Assembly (NCBI RefSeq): GCF_029504735.1
Contig: NZ_JAQFIP010000001.1
Location: 310,001-374,000, forward strand
Source of the DNA: Ereboglobus sp. PH5-10
GTDB taxonomy: Bacteria > Verrucomicrobiota > Verrucomicrobiia > Opitutales > Opitutaceae
DNA: 64,000 bases
Direction: 5' to 3'
Below are positions 37,376-46,586 of this stretch, piece by piece. The position numbers and the translations under genes are program-made. How positions within the stretch are numbered: the stretch's first letter is position 1; every line of letters starts with the position of its first letter. The notes under the pieces are model-generated. The model was not told the DNA's origin and made no database searches. It saw only the letters and a program-made list of their open reading frames with translations.

Positions 37376-38221
37376 ATGAACAACGGCTCGCATCTCATAA
37401 CCGTTGACCAACTGGAGGCCATTCTGACCACCAGCTTCCGGCGGATGTTTCCGGACACAACGATCCACCTTGTGCCCGAAGTTTTCGACCACGTGCAGGC
37501 AATGTTTGAAGGCCGCCATCCCGATTACCAAGCCAGCGACACCCCCTACCACAATTTGCAACACACCATGCAAGTCCTTCTGTGCTACAACGGCATCATG
37601 GAGGGCTGGCACATGTCCGGCACCGAACCGCGCCTCACCCCGCGCCAATATGAACTCGGCGCTTGCGCCGTGCTCTTTCACGACACCGGATACCTGAAAC
37701 TGCGCGCCGACACGCAGGGCACGGGCGCCAAATACACATTCACGCATGTCCTCCGAAGCTGCTCGTTTGCCGCGTCCTATCTTCCGCGGCACGGCATCAC
37801 GCTCGCCGAGATCGATAGCATCCTCGCGATGATTGGTTGCACGGCCTTCACGCAAGGCTCCCGCCATTTTCGCTTCCAGGAACCAATCGACGGCATCGTG
37901 GGCTGCGCGGTCGCCACCGCCGACTACCTCGGGCAAATAGCCGCGCCCGATTACCCCGAATCGCTCCCCCTGCTTTTTTCCGAACTCAAGGAATCCGACG
38001 ACTACGCCAACACACCCCCCGCCGAACGCCGCTTCAAAACACTGGACGAACTTGTAACCGACACCCCCGTCTTCTGGTGCAAATATGTCCAGCCGCGCCT
38101 CGAAAAAGAACTTCTCGGCGTCTATCGCTTCCTCGCCCGCCCCTACCCCGACGGCCCCAACGCCTACATCGACGCCGCCAACGCCAACATCGAGCGGATA
38201 GAGAAAAGACTGAAGGACTGA
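37376..38221 (+). CDS. HD/PDEase-like metal-dependent phosphohydrolase
   Basis: 281-residue predicted metal-dependent phosphohydrolase. [18 protein letters not shown] and the later [15 protein letters not shown] place conserved His and Asp residues as in class I cyclic-nucleotide phosphodiesterases (H-N-x3-H ... H-D). The rest is helical. Substrates could be a cyclic nucleotide or another phosphoester; no cyclase gene is nearby. The C-terminus (RLKD) and the TGA stop are supplied by an inverted octamer array at 38208-38236, so its end has been altered by that repeat. Confidence 0.75.
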   Translation: MNNGSHLITVDQLEAILTTSFRRMFPDTTIHLVPEVFDHVQAMFEGRHPDYQASDTPYHNLQHTMQVLLCYNGIMEGWHMSGTEPRLTPRQYELGACAVLFHDTGYLKLRADTQGTGAKYTFTHVLRSCSFAASYLPRHGITLAEIDSILAMIGCTAFTQGSRHFRFQEPIDGIVGCAVATADYLGQIAAPDYPESLPLLFSELKESDDYANTPPAERRFKTLDELVTDTPVFWCKYVQPRLEKELLGVYRFLARPYPDGPNAYIDAANANIERIEKRLKD

Positions 38222-38362
38222 AAGGCTGAAAGACTGTTTCGAGCGCAAGCGACAGTCCGCCAAGGCTGAATCGCTGAAACAACCTTGCGCACCAGCCCGT
38301 TCGGTCATTCAGTCCGTCAACTCTTTCAGTCTTTCAGTCTTTCAGTTTTTCAGTCCTTCAGC
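38208..38362. repeat. Inverted array of CTGAAAGA-type octamers
   Basis: The left arm, 38208-38236, repeats GACTGAAR octamers. The right arm, 38323-38362, is five octamers, CTTTCAGT three times, TTTTCAGT and CCTTCAGC. Pairing covers about 25 of 29 positions. It fills the 157-bp gap between the phosphodiesterase-like gene and the ComM-like gene and overlaps the stop of the former. Related arrays occur twice in the atp operon. Confidence 0.9.
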
Positions 38363-38378
38363 CCTTTCCTCCCCGCCC

Positions 38379-39929
38379 ATGCTCGCCACCCTCAACTCCG
38401 CCACGCTCCAAGGCATCGACGCCGAGCTCGTCCACGTTGAGGTCAACACCGGCGAAGCGGGCGAACTCAAGCTCATCGTCGTCGGCCTGCCCGACACCGC
38501 GGTGAAGGAATCCACCGACCGTGTGTTCTCCGCGCTCGGCAACAGCGGCTTCAAAAAACCCTTCTCGCGCACCACGATCAACCTCGCCCCCGGTGACCTG
38601 CGCAAGGAAGGCCCGCTCTACGACCTGCCCATCGCCCTCGGCATCCTCGCCGCAACACGCGCCGACGGCAGCGCCAAAACCCTCCGCCCCGACGCGCCTC
38701 TCGACGACTACCTCATCGCCGGCGAACTCTCGCTCTCCGGCGCCACGCGCCCCATTCGCGGCGCGCTCGCCATCGCCCGCCTCGCCAAACGCCTCGGCAA
38801 ACGCGGCGTGCTCCTGCCCCTCCAAAACGCCCCCGAGGCCGCGCTTGTTGACGGCATCAATGTCCACGCCGTCGATTCGCTCGACCGCGCATTCCGCTTC
38901 CTTAACGGCGACATTTCCCTGCCGCCCGCGCCCCCGCCCGACAGAAACCCGCAACACGACGACGCCATCGGCGACTTCTCCGAAATCAAGGGCCAGCACG
39001 CCCTGCGCCGCGCCGTCGAAGTCGCCATCGCCGGCGGCCACAATCTCCTGATGATCGGCCCGCCCGGCTCCGGCAAATCCATGATCGCAAAACGCATCCC
39101 CACGATCATGCCCGCGCCCACGCTCGACGAATCGCTCGAAATCCTCGGCATCCACTCCGCCGCCGGGCAAACCATCTCCGGCCCCGTGCAACTCGGCCGC
39201 CGCCCCGTGCGCTCCCCACACCACACCATCTCCGACGTCGGCCTGCTCGGCGGCGGCGCAATCCCAGGCCCCGGCGAAATCTCGCTCGCGCACCACGGCA
39301 TCCTCTTTCTCGACGAACTGCCCGAGTTCAAACGCTCCGCGCTCGAAGTCATGCGCCAGCCCCTCGAGGACGGCTCGGTCACCATCTCGCGCAGCGCCGG
39401 CAAAGTCACGCTCCCGTGCGCCTTTGTCCTCGTCGCCGCGATGAACCCATGCCCCTGCGGTTACCTCGGCGATCCGAAACACGAATGCCGTTGCGCGCCC
39501 GCGCAAATCCAGCGCTACCGCTCGCGCATCAGCGGCCCGCTCCTCGACCGCATCGACATCCACATCGAGGCCCCCGCGCTCTCCATTTCGGAACTCCGCA
39601 ACGAAGCCCCCGGCGAATCCTCCTCCGCCATCCGCGACCGCGTGCAAGCCGCGCGCAACCGCCAGCTCGCCCGATTCCAAGGCACCGCCGCCACCGCGAA
39701 CGCGCGCATGACCCACGCGCAAATCCGCAAACACTGCGCCATCGACAGCACGCTCGGCGACCTCCTCCAGCACGCCATGGAGCAACTCTCGCTCTCCGCA
39801 CGCGCCTACGACCGCATCCTGAAAGTCTCGCGCACCATCGCCGACCTCGCCGGCTCCGAAAAAATCGAGTCGCCACACCTCCTCGAAGCCATCCAATACC
39901 GCAGTCTCGACCGGAATGTGTTTTATTGA
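38379..39929 (+). CDS. comM: YifB/ComM-family Mg chelatase-like AAA+ ATPase
   Basis: 516 residues, with an N-terminal Lon-protease-like fold, then AAA+ domain. The Walker A is GPPGSGKS at residues 227-234, followed by ADD of the Walker B and sensor motifs. [19 protein letters not shown]-like text is seen as [20 protein letters not shown], the zinc-binding loop of this family. ComM relatives assist branch migration during natural transformation. The gene name is given by family resemblance. It lies right after an inverted octamer array. Confidence 0.93.
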   Translation: MLATLNSATLQGIDAELVHVEVNTGEAGELKLIVVGLPDTAVKESTDRVFSALGNSGFKKPFSRTTINLAPGDLRKEGPLYDLPIALGILAATRADGSAKTLRPDAPLDDYLIAGELSLSGATRPIRGALAIARLAKRLGKRGVLLPLQNAPEAALVDGINVHAVDSLDRAFRFLNGDISLPPAPPPDRNPQHDDAIGDFSEIKGQHALRRAVEVAIAGGHNLLMIGPPGSGKSMIAKRIPTIMPAPTLDESLEILGIHSAAGQTISGPVQLGRRPVRSPHHTISDVGLLGGGAIPGPGEISLAHHGILFLDELPEFKRSALEVMRQPLEDGSVTISRSAGKVTLPCAFVLVAAMNPCPCGYLGDPKHECRCAPAQIQRYRSRISGPLLDRIDIHIEAPALSISELRNEAPGESSSAIRDRVQAARNRQLARFQGTAATANARMTHAQIRKHCAIDSTLGDLLQHAMEQLSLSARAYDRILKVSRTIADLAGSEKIESPHLLEAIQYRSLDRNVFY

Positions 39930-39944
39930 AACAACCTCCAAATC

Positions 39945-40232
39945 ATGACCGCGCCCGCCAACACCACCTATCACGAAACCGTTTATTTCGCCGGCCATGT
40001 GCAAGGCGTGGGGTTTCGCTACACCACGATGCAAGTCGCCCGCGAATACGAAGTCGCCGGTTACGTGACCAATCTTCTCGACGGACGCGTGCATATCGAG
40101 GCCGAGGGCCGCGAGGCCGAGGTCAAGGGCTTCATCACCGCGCTCGAGGAGCGCATGCACGGCCACATCCGCAAAACCGAGCGCACCCCGTCCCGTCGCC
40201 CGCCGGAGTTCAGCGGATTCGCGATTCGCTGA
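39945..40232 (+). CDS. acyP: Acylphosphatase
   Basis: 95-residue small acylphosphate hydrolase. The signature GHVQGVGFRYTT carries the catalytic arginine, and YEVAGYVTNLLDGRVHIEAEG the downstream asparagine segment. A short C-terminal extension (RTPSRRPPEFSGFAIR) completes it. It starts 15 bases after comM. Confidence 0.94.
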   Translation: MTAPANTTYHETVYFAGHVQGVGFRYTTMQVAREYEVAGYVTNLLDGRVHIEAEGREAEVKGFITALEERMHGHIRKTERTPSRRPPEFSGFAIR

Positions 40233-40301
40233 ACACCGCGACGCGCCAAAGTCGCGCCCAGTTGAAACACCCCCGTCGCAACTCCAAAAACAATCGTTTT
40301 T

Positions 40302-40355
40302 GGGCAGGGTGGTTTCTCCGTTCCGGGCGTCGGCGACATTCCGACAACCGCCGCG
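40302..40355. repeat. Dispersed 50-bp palindromic repeat, copy 2 (minus orientation)
   Basis: The reverse complement reads CGCGGCGGTTGTCGGAATG to GGAGAAACCACCCTGCCC and matches the copies at 12936-12983, 50102-50154 and 58174-58226. It sits in the 129-bp gap between the acylphosphatase gene and the convergent secreted-protein gene. Confidence 0.85.
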
Positions 40356-40361
40356 TTCGGT

Positions 40362-41636
40362 TTATTTCCTCGTTTTTCCGGTCTTGCCCTTGGCGGATTT
40401 GTTGGCGCCCTTTTGTTGCTTGTTTCCACTTCCGGTTTTTTTTGCGGCGGGGACGGGTTTGCTTGAGATTTTTCCGGTGGCGCTGGAATTCAGGACGTTG
40501 CCCTTGGAAAGGCTTTCCAGCCATGTCATGTTTTTGTTGAGATAGGCGTTGCCGATTTCATCTCCGAGGTTGTTGCGCACGTCGGCGCGCATCTGGCTGG
40601 CAAGGGTTCTGAGCGCCTGTTGTTTTTCACTCTGCGAGAGCGATTTGTCGGCGGCGATTTGTTGCGAGAGGGAAACCGCCTGGTCGCGCAGGCCGTAAAC
40701 CTTCTCAACGGTGGCCGCGGGGAGGTCGAAGCGGGCGGCGGCACCCTGGAGCGCGGCGTAGTCGCTGTCGTTGGCTCGGAGGAACTCGGTGTAGCGCTCC
40801 GGGCCGAACAGATCGCGAAGCTGCTGCGCGGCGAGTTTTTGGGCGGCGGGATCGTTTTTGGATTCGTTGAGGCTTTGCGCAATGGCGTAGGCGGTTTTGT
40901 ATTCGGCCTCGGTGGAATCGGGGAGCGCGGCGAAACGCTTGCGCAGTTCGGCGGCGGCGGGCGAATGGCGCAGGTCGTATTCAGCGAGCTCGGCGGGCGA
41001 GAGGATGGCCTCGAGGTCGCGGCGCTGCTCCTCGCGAAGAAGTTTACGGCTGGCGTTGTCGGAGGGGACACGGAAGAGCGAGGTTTCCTCGGCAACGCCT
41101 TCGGTCATGTTGGCGTAATCGCGCTGAAGCTGGTAAATCGCGGCGGCTTTGTCGGCGGGCAGGAAACCGTAACGCGTCGTGGCGCGGCTGTTGTATTCGC
41201 CCGGAAACAGGCTGGCGGCGCGAGCCTCGATTTGCTCGGAAATCGCGCGGAGCTCGGCGCGCTCGGCGGCGGTGAGTTGTTGTTTGCCGGCGCGCGTTTG
41301 CTGCCAGTAGGGTTTGCCCGCGTTTTTGGCCTCGATCATCGCGCGCTGGCGGTCTTGCAATGGTTTCCAGAGCAAGGCCCTCGTGACGTCGCGCGCGACT
41401 TCGGGAGGTATGCCGGAGGCGACGAGCTTTTCATGGAGCGCGACAAGCTCCGTTTCGTCCGGGGCGGCGGACATCACGGCGGCTGCCGCGGCGTTGGCGG
41501 CGTCGCGCCCCGCTTTTTTGTCCGCGGAGATGCGAATGGCGGGAGTTTTCGCGGGCGCGCCGCGGAAATGCGTGATGACGAGGGCGGCGTTGGCAACAAG
41601 CGAAAGCGCGAGCAGGAGGGGGAGGTATTTTTTCAT
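40362..41636 (-). CDS. Uncharacterised secreted/anchored helical protein
   Basis: 424 residues that I do not recognise. The N-terminal segment KKYLPLLLALSLVANAALVI is a signal or single anchor. The rest is Ala/Glu-rich and helical, with LEEKLVASGI-like surfaces and repeated ARAASLFPGEYN and LSPAELAEYDLRHSP blocks; the pattern recalls heavy-metal-sensor or Spy-type helical proteins only loosely. The C-terminus is very basic and Lys/Ser-rich (AKKTGSGNKQQKGANKSAKG), suggesting nucleic-acid or surface binding. It converges with acylphosphatase and diverges from trmB. Confidence 0.7.
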   Translation of the reverse strand: MKKYLPLLLALSLVANAALVITHFRGAPAKTPAIRISADKKAGRDAANAAAAAVMSAAPDETELVALHEKLVASGIPPEVARDVTRALLWKPLQDRQRAMIEAKNAGKPYWQQTRAGKQQLTAAERAELRAISEQIEARAASLFPGEYNSRATTRYGFLPADKAAAIYQLQRDYANMTEGVAEETSLFRVPSDNASRKLLREEQRRDLEAILSPAELAEYDLRHSPAAAELRKRFAALPDSTEAEYKTAYAIAQSLNESKNDPAAQKLAAQQLRDLFGPERYTEFLRANDSDYAALQGAAARFDLPAATVEKVYGLRDQAVSLSQQIAADKSLSQSEKQQALRTLASQMRADVRNNLGDEIGNAYLNKNMTWLESLSKGNVLNSSATGKISSKPVPAAKKTGSGNKQQKGANKSAKGKTGKTRK

Positions 41637-41747
41637 TTTTGCGAAATTGGATTGGCGCAAGCCTTTCGAGACGGCGGCGCGCGAAGCGCGGTTACGCAAA
41701 CACACAATCCTTGCATCGCGGCGCGCTGCCCGCATCGTGTCGCGCTC

Positions 41748-42362
41748 GTGGAAAATCCCATTCGCACCGCCAACTTCCTCGCCGAACGCGACGCGCGCAT
41801 CGCCGCGCTTCGCGAAACGCTCGGCGCGCTTTTGCGCGAGCAGTCGCGCATTACGCTGGAAATCGGTTGCGGGCACGGGCATTTCCTCACGGCCTACGCG
41901 GAGGCGCATCCGCAAGCGCCGTTTTGCGCGGGGCTCGACTTGATCGGCGACCGCGTCCGCCGAGCGAATCGCAAATGCGAGCGCGCCGCGCTTGGCGACA
42001 GGCTGGCGTTTGTCCAGGCGGAGGCGGTGGAGTTTTTGTCGGTGCTCCCGGAGCATGTCGCGCTGGCGGATATTTTCATCCTGTTTCCCGATCCGTGGCC
42101 GAAGCGCCGGCATCACAAGCACCGGATCATGCGCTCCGAAATCCTCGACCGGCTCGCTGAACGCGCGGAGCCGGGCGCGCGACTTTGCTTCCGGACGGAC
42201 GACCGCGACTATTTCGCCGCGGCGAGTGAAGTCGTCGGAGAACACCCGCGCTGGCGGCTGCCGGACAAGGACGATCCCGCCGCGACATGGCCGTTTGAGC
42301 ACGCCACCGTGTTTCAACAAAAGGCCGACGCGCACCAATCGCTTGTGACATTGCGCGCATAA
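41748..42362 (+). CDS. trmB: tRNA (guanine-N7)-methyltransferase
   Basis: 204-residue enzyme that makes m7G46 in tRNA. ITLEIGCGHGHFLTAYAEAH is the SAM motif I, and the signature ILFPDPWPKRRHHKHRI is diagnostic for TrmB. The start is the GTG at 41748 (ENPIRTANFLAERDARI); the frame is open far upstream, but homology begins here. It diverges from the unknown helical protein gene. Confidence 0.92.
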   Translation: MENPIRTANFLAERDARIAALRETLGALLREQSRITLEIGCGHGHFLTAYAEAHPQAPFCAGLDLIGDRVRRANRKCERAALGDRLAFVQAEAVEFLSVLPEHVALADIFILFPDPWPKRRHHKHRIMRSEILDRLAERAEPGARLCFRTDDRDYFAAASEVVGEHPRWRLPDKDDPAATWPFEHATVFQQKADAHQSLVTLRA

Positions 42363-42519
42363 ATATGCGACGCCCCGCAATGACATCAAGTGCATGAGGC
42401 GGAGTTGCATCCACTTGCCGCCGAAAGTAGCCCGCTCGTATGTCAAAATCGACCGTTTGCGTCTTTTTCTTAGCGCATCGCAAGCCGCGCCGGCATCTTC
42501 GGAATAAAATTTTCCGCCG

Positions 42520-42548
42520 TTGACGCAACCTGTTCGTTTCGATTATTC
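42520..42548 (+). promoter_or_regulatory. Possible promoter of the ATP synthase operon
   Basis: TTGACG at 42520-42525, a 17-base spacer and TTATTC at 42543-42548, about 60 bases before the atpB ATG. The 247-bp gap upstream of atpB holds nothing else that I can identify. Confidence 0.35.
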
Positions 42549-42609
42549 GACATTCTTTAGTGTCCAAATAACCATAACCCTGACAGCTCTTCGGTATTCC
42601 AAAACAATC

Positions 42610-43545
42610 ATGTCTCGTGGCAAAATAACAACCCTGGCCCTTTCAGTTTTCGCATTCGCGACGACCGCATTTGCATCAGGAGAAGGAGAACATTCCGCGG
42701 TCGCCACCGCCGCCGGCGAGCTTTTCAAGATCGGTTCGGTTTCGATCACAAACAGCATGGTGACGAGCTGGCTTGTCGCGCTGGTGTTGATCGTGGTGGT
42801 GAGGCTTGCGATTGGAAAACGGCCCCGGCTCGTGCCGACGCGCGCGCAGGCGATGGTAGAGAGTTTGGTGGAGGGAATCCTGAACATGATCACGCCAATC
42901 GTGGGAAAACGCGTGGCCAAGCCGGCGTTTCCGCTGCTGGTGGGTTTGTTTATTTTTATCCTGATCCAAAATTGGAGCGGCCTGTTTCCCGGCGTCGGGA
43001 CGCTGCGAGTGTGGGATGAAAGCGCGGGCTGGAAGGAGATCATCCGCCCCGGCAACGCCGACATGAACATGACCATCGCGCTGGCATTGATCGCGACCGC
43101 GGCCTGGGCGTATTTCATTTTGCGCTACGCCGGCTTGAAGGCCGTGCTCGCCGACTGGTTTGGCAACAAGGCCGACCGGCGCGAGGTGCCGCTGCCCATT
43201 TACCTGTTCCTGTATCTCGTGTTTTTCCTGGTGGGCATCATTGAGATCATCTCGATTGTGTTCCGGCCCGTTTCGCTCTCCTTCCGTTTGTTCGGAAATG
43301 TCTTCGGCGGCGAAAACCTCCTCCACAGCATGCAGGCGCTCTTCAAATGGGGACTGCCGATCCCGTTTTATTTTCTCGAAGTGCTGATCGGCCTGGTGCA
43401 GGCGCTCGTGTTCACGCTGCTCGTGAGCGTTTACATCGGGCTCATCTGCAACCACGAGGACGGACACGAGGAGGCGCATGACGACGGGACAAAAACGAAA
43501 GAAGACACCCGCGCCGCCATCGAGGCGCCCGTCGCGCAAAACTGA
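42610..43545 (+). CDS. atpB: ATP synthase F0 subunit a
   Basis: 311-residue membrane subunit that forms the proton half-channels. The key arginine lies in LSFRLFGNVFGGE, and five to six spans are visible (LLVGLFIFILIQNWSGLFPG, LYLVFFLVGIIEIISIV). The start at 42610 gives a signal-peptide-like N-terminus, MSRGKITTLALSVFAFATTA then FASGEGEHS, which would put the N-terminus outside. The C-terminus is a charged His/Glu tail. First gene of atpBEFHAGDC; atpI is not seen. Confidence 0.96.
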   Translation: MSRGKITTLALSVFAFATTAFASGEGEHSAVATAAGELFKIGSVSITNSMVTSWLVALVLIVVVRLAIGKRPRLVPTRAQAMVESLVEGILNMITPIVGKRVAKPAFPLLVGLFIFILIQNWSGLFPGVGTLRVWDESAGWKEIIRPGNADMNMTIALALIATAAWAYFILRYAGLKAVLADWFGNKADRREVPLPIYLFLYLVFFLVGIIEIISIVFRPVSLSFRLFGNVFGGENLLHSMQALFKWGLPIPFYFLEVLIGLVQALVFTLLVSVYIGLICNHEDGHEEAHDDGTKTKEDTRAAIEAPVAQN

Positions 43546-43625
43546 CCATTTCCACTTTCCCGCCGGGAGCGTGCCATGAGCGCGCACGGCGGAACAACAA
43601 CCAACAACAAAACATCACACACAAC

Positions 43626-43829
43626 ATGATTCCCATCATCGCAGAAATCACAGGCAGCATCCAAGGCGCGCTCGGCTGTTTCGCCGCCGCCATCGGCGTG
43701 GGTCTCGTCGGCATGAAAGCCGTCGAAGCCGTCGGCCGCAATCCCGGCGCCTCGGGCAAGATCCTCGTCCAATCCATTCTCGGCATGGCGCTCGCCGAGG
43801 CCGTGGCGTTCTACTCGCTCTTCCTCTGA
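43626..43829 (+). CDS. atpE: ATP synthase F0 subunit c
   Basis: 67-residue hairpin of two membrane helices. The polar loop is RNP (residues 38-40), and the ion-binding carboxylate is E58 in GMALAEAVAFYSL. The residue after it is Ala, not Ser or Thr, so the Na+-binding signature is missing and proton coupling is more likely. Very short C-terminus. Normal position between atpB and atpF. Confidence 0.96.
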   Translation: MIPIIAEITGSIQGALGCFAAAIGVGLVGMKAVEAVGRNPGASGKILVQSILGMALAEAVAFYSLFL

Positions 43830-43949
43830 GCCGGACTTTTTCGCCGCAAAAAACTTCCACCGCGCCGGCCCGGAACAAAACCGTTCCGGCGCAGTTTCAA
43901 CTCCCTCATTAAACTCAATCACAACGCGCGCCAGCCGGCATAAACCATC

Positions 43950-44516
43950 ATGCTCTCACCGCTGCTCATTCTAGCCGAGGCAACAGTCCCCCACCCGGAA
44001 TCCGCCGGGGGCATCACGCAAATCGTCCACAAATTCGGCATCGACTGGCCGAACCTCACCGCGCAGATCATCAGCTTCAGCGTGGTGGCGTATATTCTCT
44101 GGAGGTTCGCCTTCAAGCCGATCCTCGCGACCCTCGACACGCGCCAGAAAAAAATCGACGAGGGCATCAAATATGCCGAGCAAATGAAGGCCGAGCTCGC
44201 CGCCTCGCAGCAAAAGCAGGAGGCGATCCTCCGCGAGGCGCAAACCAAGGCGCAGCAAATCATCGCCGACACGCAAAAAACCGCCAAGGAATACGCCGAC
44301 AAACAACAGCAGGAAGCCGTCGTGCGCGCCACCGACATCGTCGCCAAGGCGCAGCAGGCCGTCGAGCTTGAGCACAAGAAAATGCTCGCCGACGCCCGGG
44401 GCGAAATCGCCCGACTCGTCGTCGCCACCACCGAGCGCGTGCTCGCCAAAAAACTCTCCGACGCCGACCGTGCCTCCTACAACGAAACCGCGGCGCAAGA
44501 ACTCACCAACGTCTAA
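43950..44516 (+). CDS. atpF: ATP synthase F0 subunit b
   Basis: 188 residues: one membrane span (about 34-52, TAQIISFSVVAYILWRFAFK), then a long Gln/Ala/Glu-rich helix that dimerises as the peripheral stalk (AEQMKAELAASQQKQEAILR, QAVELEHKKMLADARGEIAR). The N-terminus is extended by about 25 residues compared with E. coli, and lies before the span. Confidence 0.95.
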   Translation: MLSPLLILAEATVPHPESAGGITQIVHKFGIDWPNLTAQIISFSVVAYILWRFAFKPILATLDTRQKKIDEGIKYAEQMKAELAASQQKQEAILREAQTKAQQIIADTQKTAKEYADKQQQEAVVRATDIVAKAQQAVELEHKKMLADARGEIARLVVATTERVLAKKLSDADRASYNETAAQELTNV

Positions 44517-44540
44517 GCCCGACCACTTTTCACGCATCCC

Positions 44541-44942
44541 ATGAAGCCCGGCAAAAAAACAACCCAGTTCGCCCGCCAGCTTGTGAAGCTGAGTCTCGGC
44601 GCCGACGGACGCCCCTCGTCCGAACGCGTCGCCGCCGTGCTCGTTTGCGTTGAAAAGATGAAACCCTCCGGCGCGATCGCGCTCCTCAAAGCCTACCGGC
44701 ATTTTCTCGCAATCGAAGTCGCGCGCACGCAGGCGCTCATCGAGCACGCCGGCCCGGTCAGCGACGCGATCATCGCGCAAATCGCCGCCGCCATGACAAA
44801 ACACTACGCGCGCCCCGTCGCGCCCGCGCCGAAACCCGCGCCCGAACTCCTCGCCGGCCTCCGCGTCCGCGTCGGCGACGACGTCTATGACGCTTCAGTT
44901 GCCGGTTCGCTCGAACAACTCTCCGCCAGCGTCGCCTCCTGA
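44541..44942 (+). CDS. atpH: ATP synthase F1 subunit delta, short form
   Basis: 133 residues against about 177 for the family. The C-terminal [20 protein letters not shown] is the conserved delta motif (E. coli MAGVIIRAGDMVIDGSVRG). [17 protein letters not shown] also aligns. About 45 residues at the N-terminus are missing, so the alpha-binding helical domain is reduced. The gene order (between atpF and atpA) confirms identity. Confidence 0.92.
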   Translation: MKPGKKTTQFARQLVKLSLGADGRPSSERVAAVLVCVEKMKPSGAIALLKAYRHFLAIEVARTQALIEHAGPVSDAIIAQIAAAMTKHYARPVAPAPKPAPELLAGLRVRVGDDVYDASVAGSLEQLSASVAS

Positions 44943-44962
44943 ACCATCCGCGCCGCGCCTGC

Positions 44963-45004
44963 ATTTTCACACTTCATCTTTCACTCTTCACTCTTTTATT
45001 CACC
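44963..45004. repeat. TTCACTC-type pyrimidine repeat between atpH and atpA
   Basis: Tandem-like TTTTCAC, ACTTCATC, TTTCACTC and TTCACTC units run up to the atpA ATG. There is no inverted partner arm nearby. It is the same kind of short, single-arm array as seen before other genes. Confidence 0.5.
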
Positions 45005-46531
45005 ATGACCGTCCTCGAACAAGTCGAAGCACAAATAGCACAACTCACCACTCGCACCACCAAGCGTAACACAGGGACGATTCGCGCCCTCGCCGACGGC
45101 GTCGCGCAGATCGACGGGCTTTCCGACGTCATGTATAACGAAATGGTGCAGTTCCCCGGGAATGCCATCGGCATCGCGCTCAACCTCGGGCAGGACGAAG
45201 TCGGCTGCATCATCCTCGGCGACATCGCCGCGCTCAAGGAAGGCGACGAAGTGCGGACCACCGGCAAACTCCTCTCCGTGCCCGTCGGCAAGGCGCTGCT
45301 CGGCCGCGTCGTTGACGCGCTCGGAAATCCCGTGGACGGCAAGGGCCCCATCGACGCCAAGGAAACCTATCCCGTCGAACGCATCGCGCCCGGCATCATC
45401 GCCCGCAAATCCGTTTCGCAACCTGTCTTCACCGGCATCACCGCCATCGACTCGATGATTCCCATCGGCCGCGGCCAGCGCGAACTCATCATCGGCGACC
45501 GCGGCACCGGCAAGACCACCATCGCCATCGACACCGTTCTCAACCAGGCCAAGATCAACAAAATCGGCCTTGCCTCGGGCGACCCGAACTTCCGTCCCGT
45601 TTACTCCATCTACGTCGCCGTCGGTCAAAAAAATTCCAACATCGTGCGCACCATTGCCACGCTTGAGGCCGCCGGCGCGCTCGAATACACCGTCGTCGTC
45701 GCCGCGCCCGCCGCCGACAACGTCGCCAACCAATACATCGCGCCCTTCGCCGGAGCCGCCATTGGCGAATGGTTCATGGAAAACAACATGGACGCGCTCA
45801 TCATCTACGACGACCTCTCCAAGCACGCCGTCGCCTACCGCCAGATCTCGCTCATCCTCAAGCGCCCCTCCGGACGCGAAGCGTATCCCGGCGACGTTTT
45901 CTATCTCCACTCGCGCCTCCTCGAACGCGCCGCGCGCCTCGACGGCAAAGGCTCGCTCACCGCGCTCCCCATCGTCGAAACACTCGCGGGCGACATCTCC
46001 GCCTACATCCCGACAAACATCATCTCCATCACCGACGGACAAATCTTCCTCGAAACCGACCTCTTCAACCAAGGCACGCGACCGGCGGTATCCGTCGGCC
46101 TCTCGGTTTCCCGCGTCGGCTCCTCCGCGCAAATCAAGGCCACGAAACAAGTCGGCGGAAAACTCAAGGGCGAGCTCGCCCAGTTCCGCGAACTCGCCGC
46201 CTTCGCGCAATTCGGCTCCGACCTCGACGAACGCACCAAGAAGCAGCTCGACCGCGGCAGCCGCATCGTCGAACTCTTCAAGCAACCCGCCGGCGCGCCC
46301 ATTCCGATCGAGCAGCAAGTCGTGACCCTCTGGGCCATGCAAAACGGCTACTACGACGCGCTCGAAATCAAGGACATCATCGCCACCGCCAAGTCGCTCC
46401 GCGAATTCTTCGCCACGCGCAAAGAGGAGCTTCTCACCGAAATCCGCACCAAGGCCGCGCTCGACAAGGACCTCGAAGCCAAGATCAAGGCGGCGACCGA
46501 CGAGTGGCAGATGACGCAGGCCAAGGCCTGA
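45005..46531 (+). CDS. atpA: ATP synthase F1 subunit alpha
   Basis: 508-residue non-catalytic nucleotide-binding subunit. P-loop GDRGTGKT at residues 164-171, conserved RQMSLLLRRP-equivalent segment [20 protein letters not shown], and the arginine-finger region [17 protein letters not shown]. Length typical. Confidence 0.98.
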   Translation: MTVLEQVEAQIAQLTTRTTKRNTGTIRALADGVAQIDGLSDVMYNEMVQFPGNAIGIALNLGQDEVGCIILGDIAALKEGDEVRTTGKLLSVPVGKALLGRVVDALGNPVDGKGPIDAKETYPVERIAPGIIARKSVSQPVFTGITAIDSMIPIGRGQRELIIGDRGTGKTTIAIDTVLNQAKINKIGLASGDPNFRPVYSIYVAVGQKNSNIVRTIATLEAAGALEYTVVVAAPAADNVANQYIAPFAGAAIGEWFMENNMDALIIYDDLSKHAVAYRQISLILKRPSGREAYPGDVFYLHSRLLERAARLDGKGSLTALPIVETLAGDISAYIPTNIISITDGQIFLETDLFNQGTRPAVSVGLSVSRVGSSAQIKATKQVGGKLKGELAQFRELAAFAQFGSDLDERTKKQLDRGSRIVELFKQPAGAPIPIEQQVVTLWAMQNGYYDALEIKDIIATAKSLREFFATRKEELLTEIRTKAALDKDLEAKIKAATDEWQMTQAKA

Positions 46532-46534
46532 TTT

Positions 46535-46573
46535 TCATCAGCCCGCTCCGTCAGATCAGCCCAATCAGTCCGA
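46535..46573. repeat. ATCAGYCCR-type repeat between atpA and atpG
   Basis: Degenerate tandem 9-mers ATCAGCCCA (46554-46562) and ATCAGTCCG (46563-46571), preceded by TCATCAGCCCGC. Single arm only. It fills most of the 55-bp atpA-atpG gap. Confidence 0.45.
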
Positions 46574-46586
46574 TAAAAAAACACCG

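Noticed and set aside
43626-43829. Na+-coupled c subunit
   Set aside because: The residue after the ion-binding E58 is Ala, not Ser/Thr, and the helix-1 Na+ ligands are not evident; proton coupling is the simpler reading.
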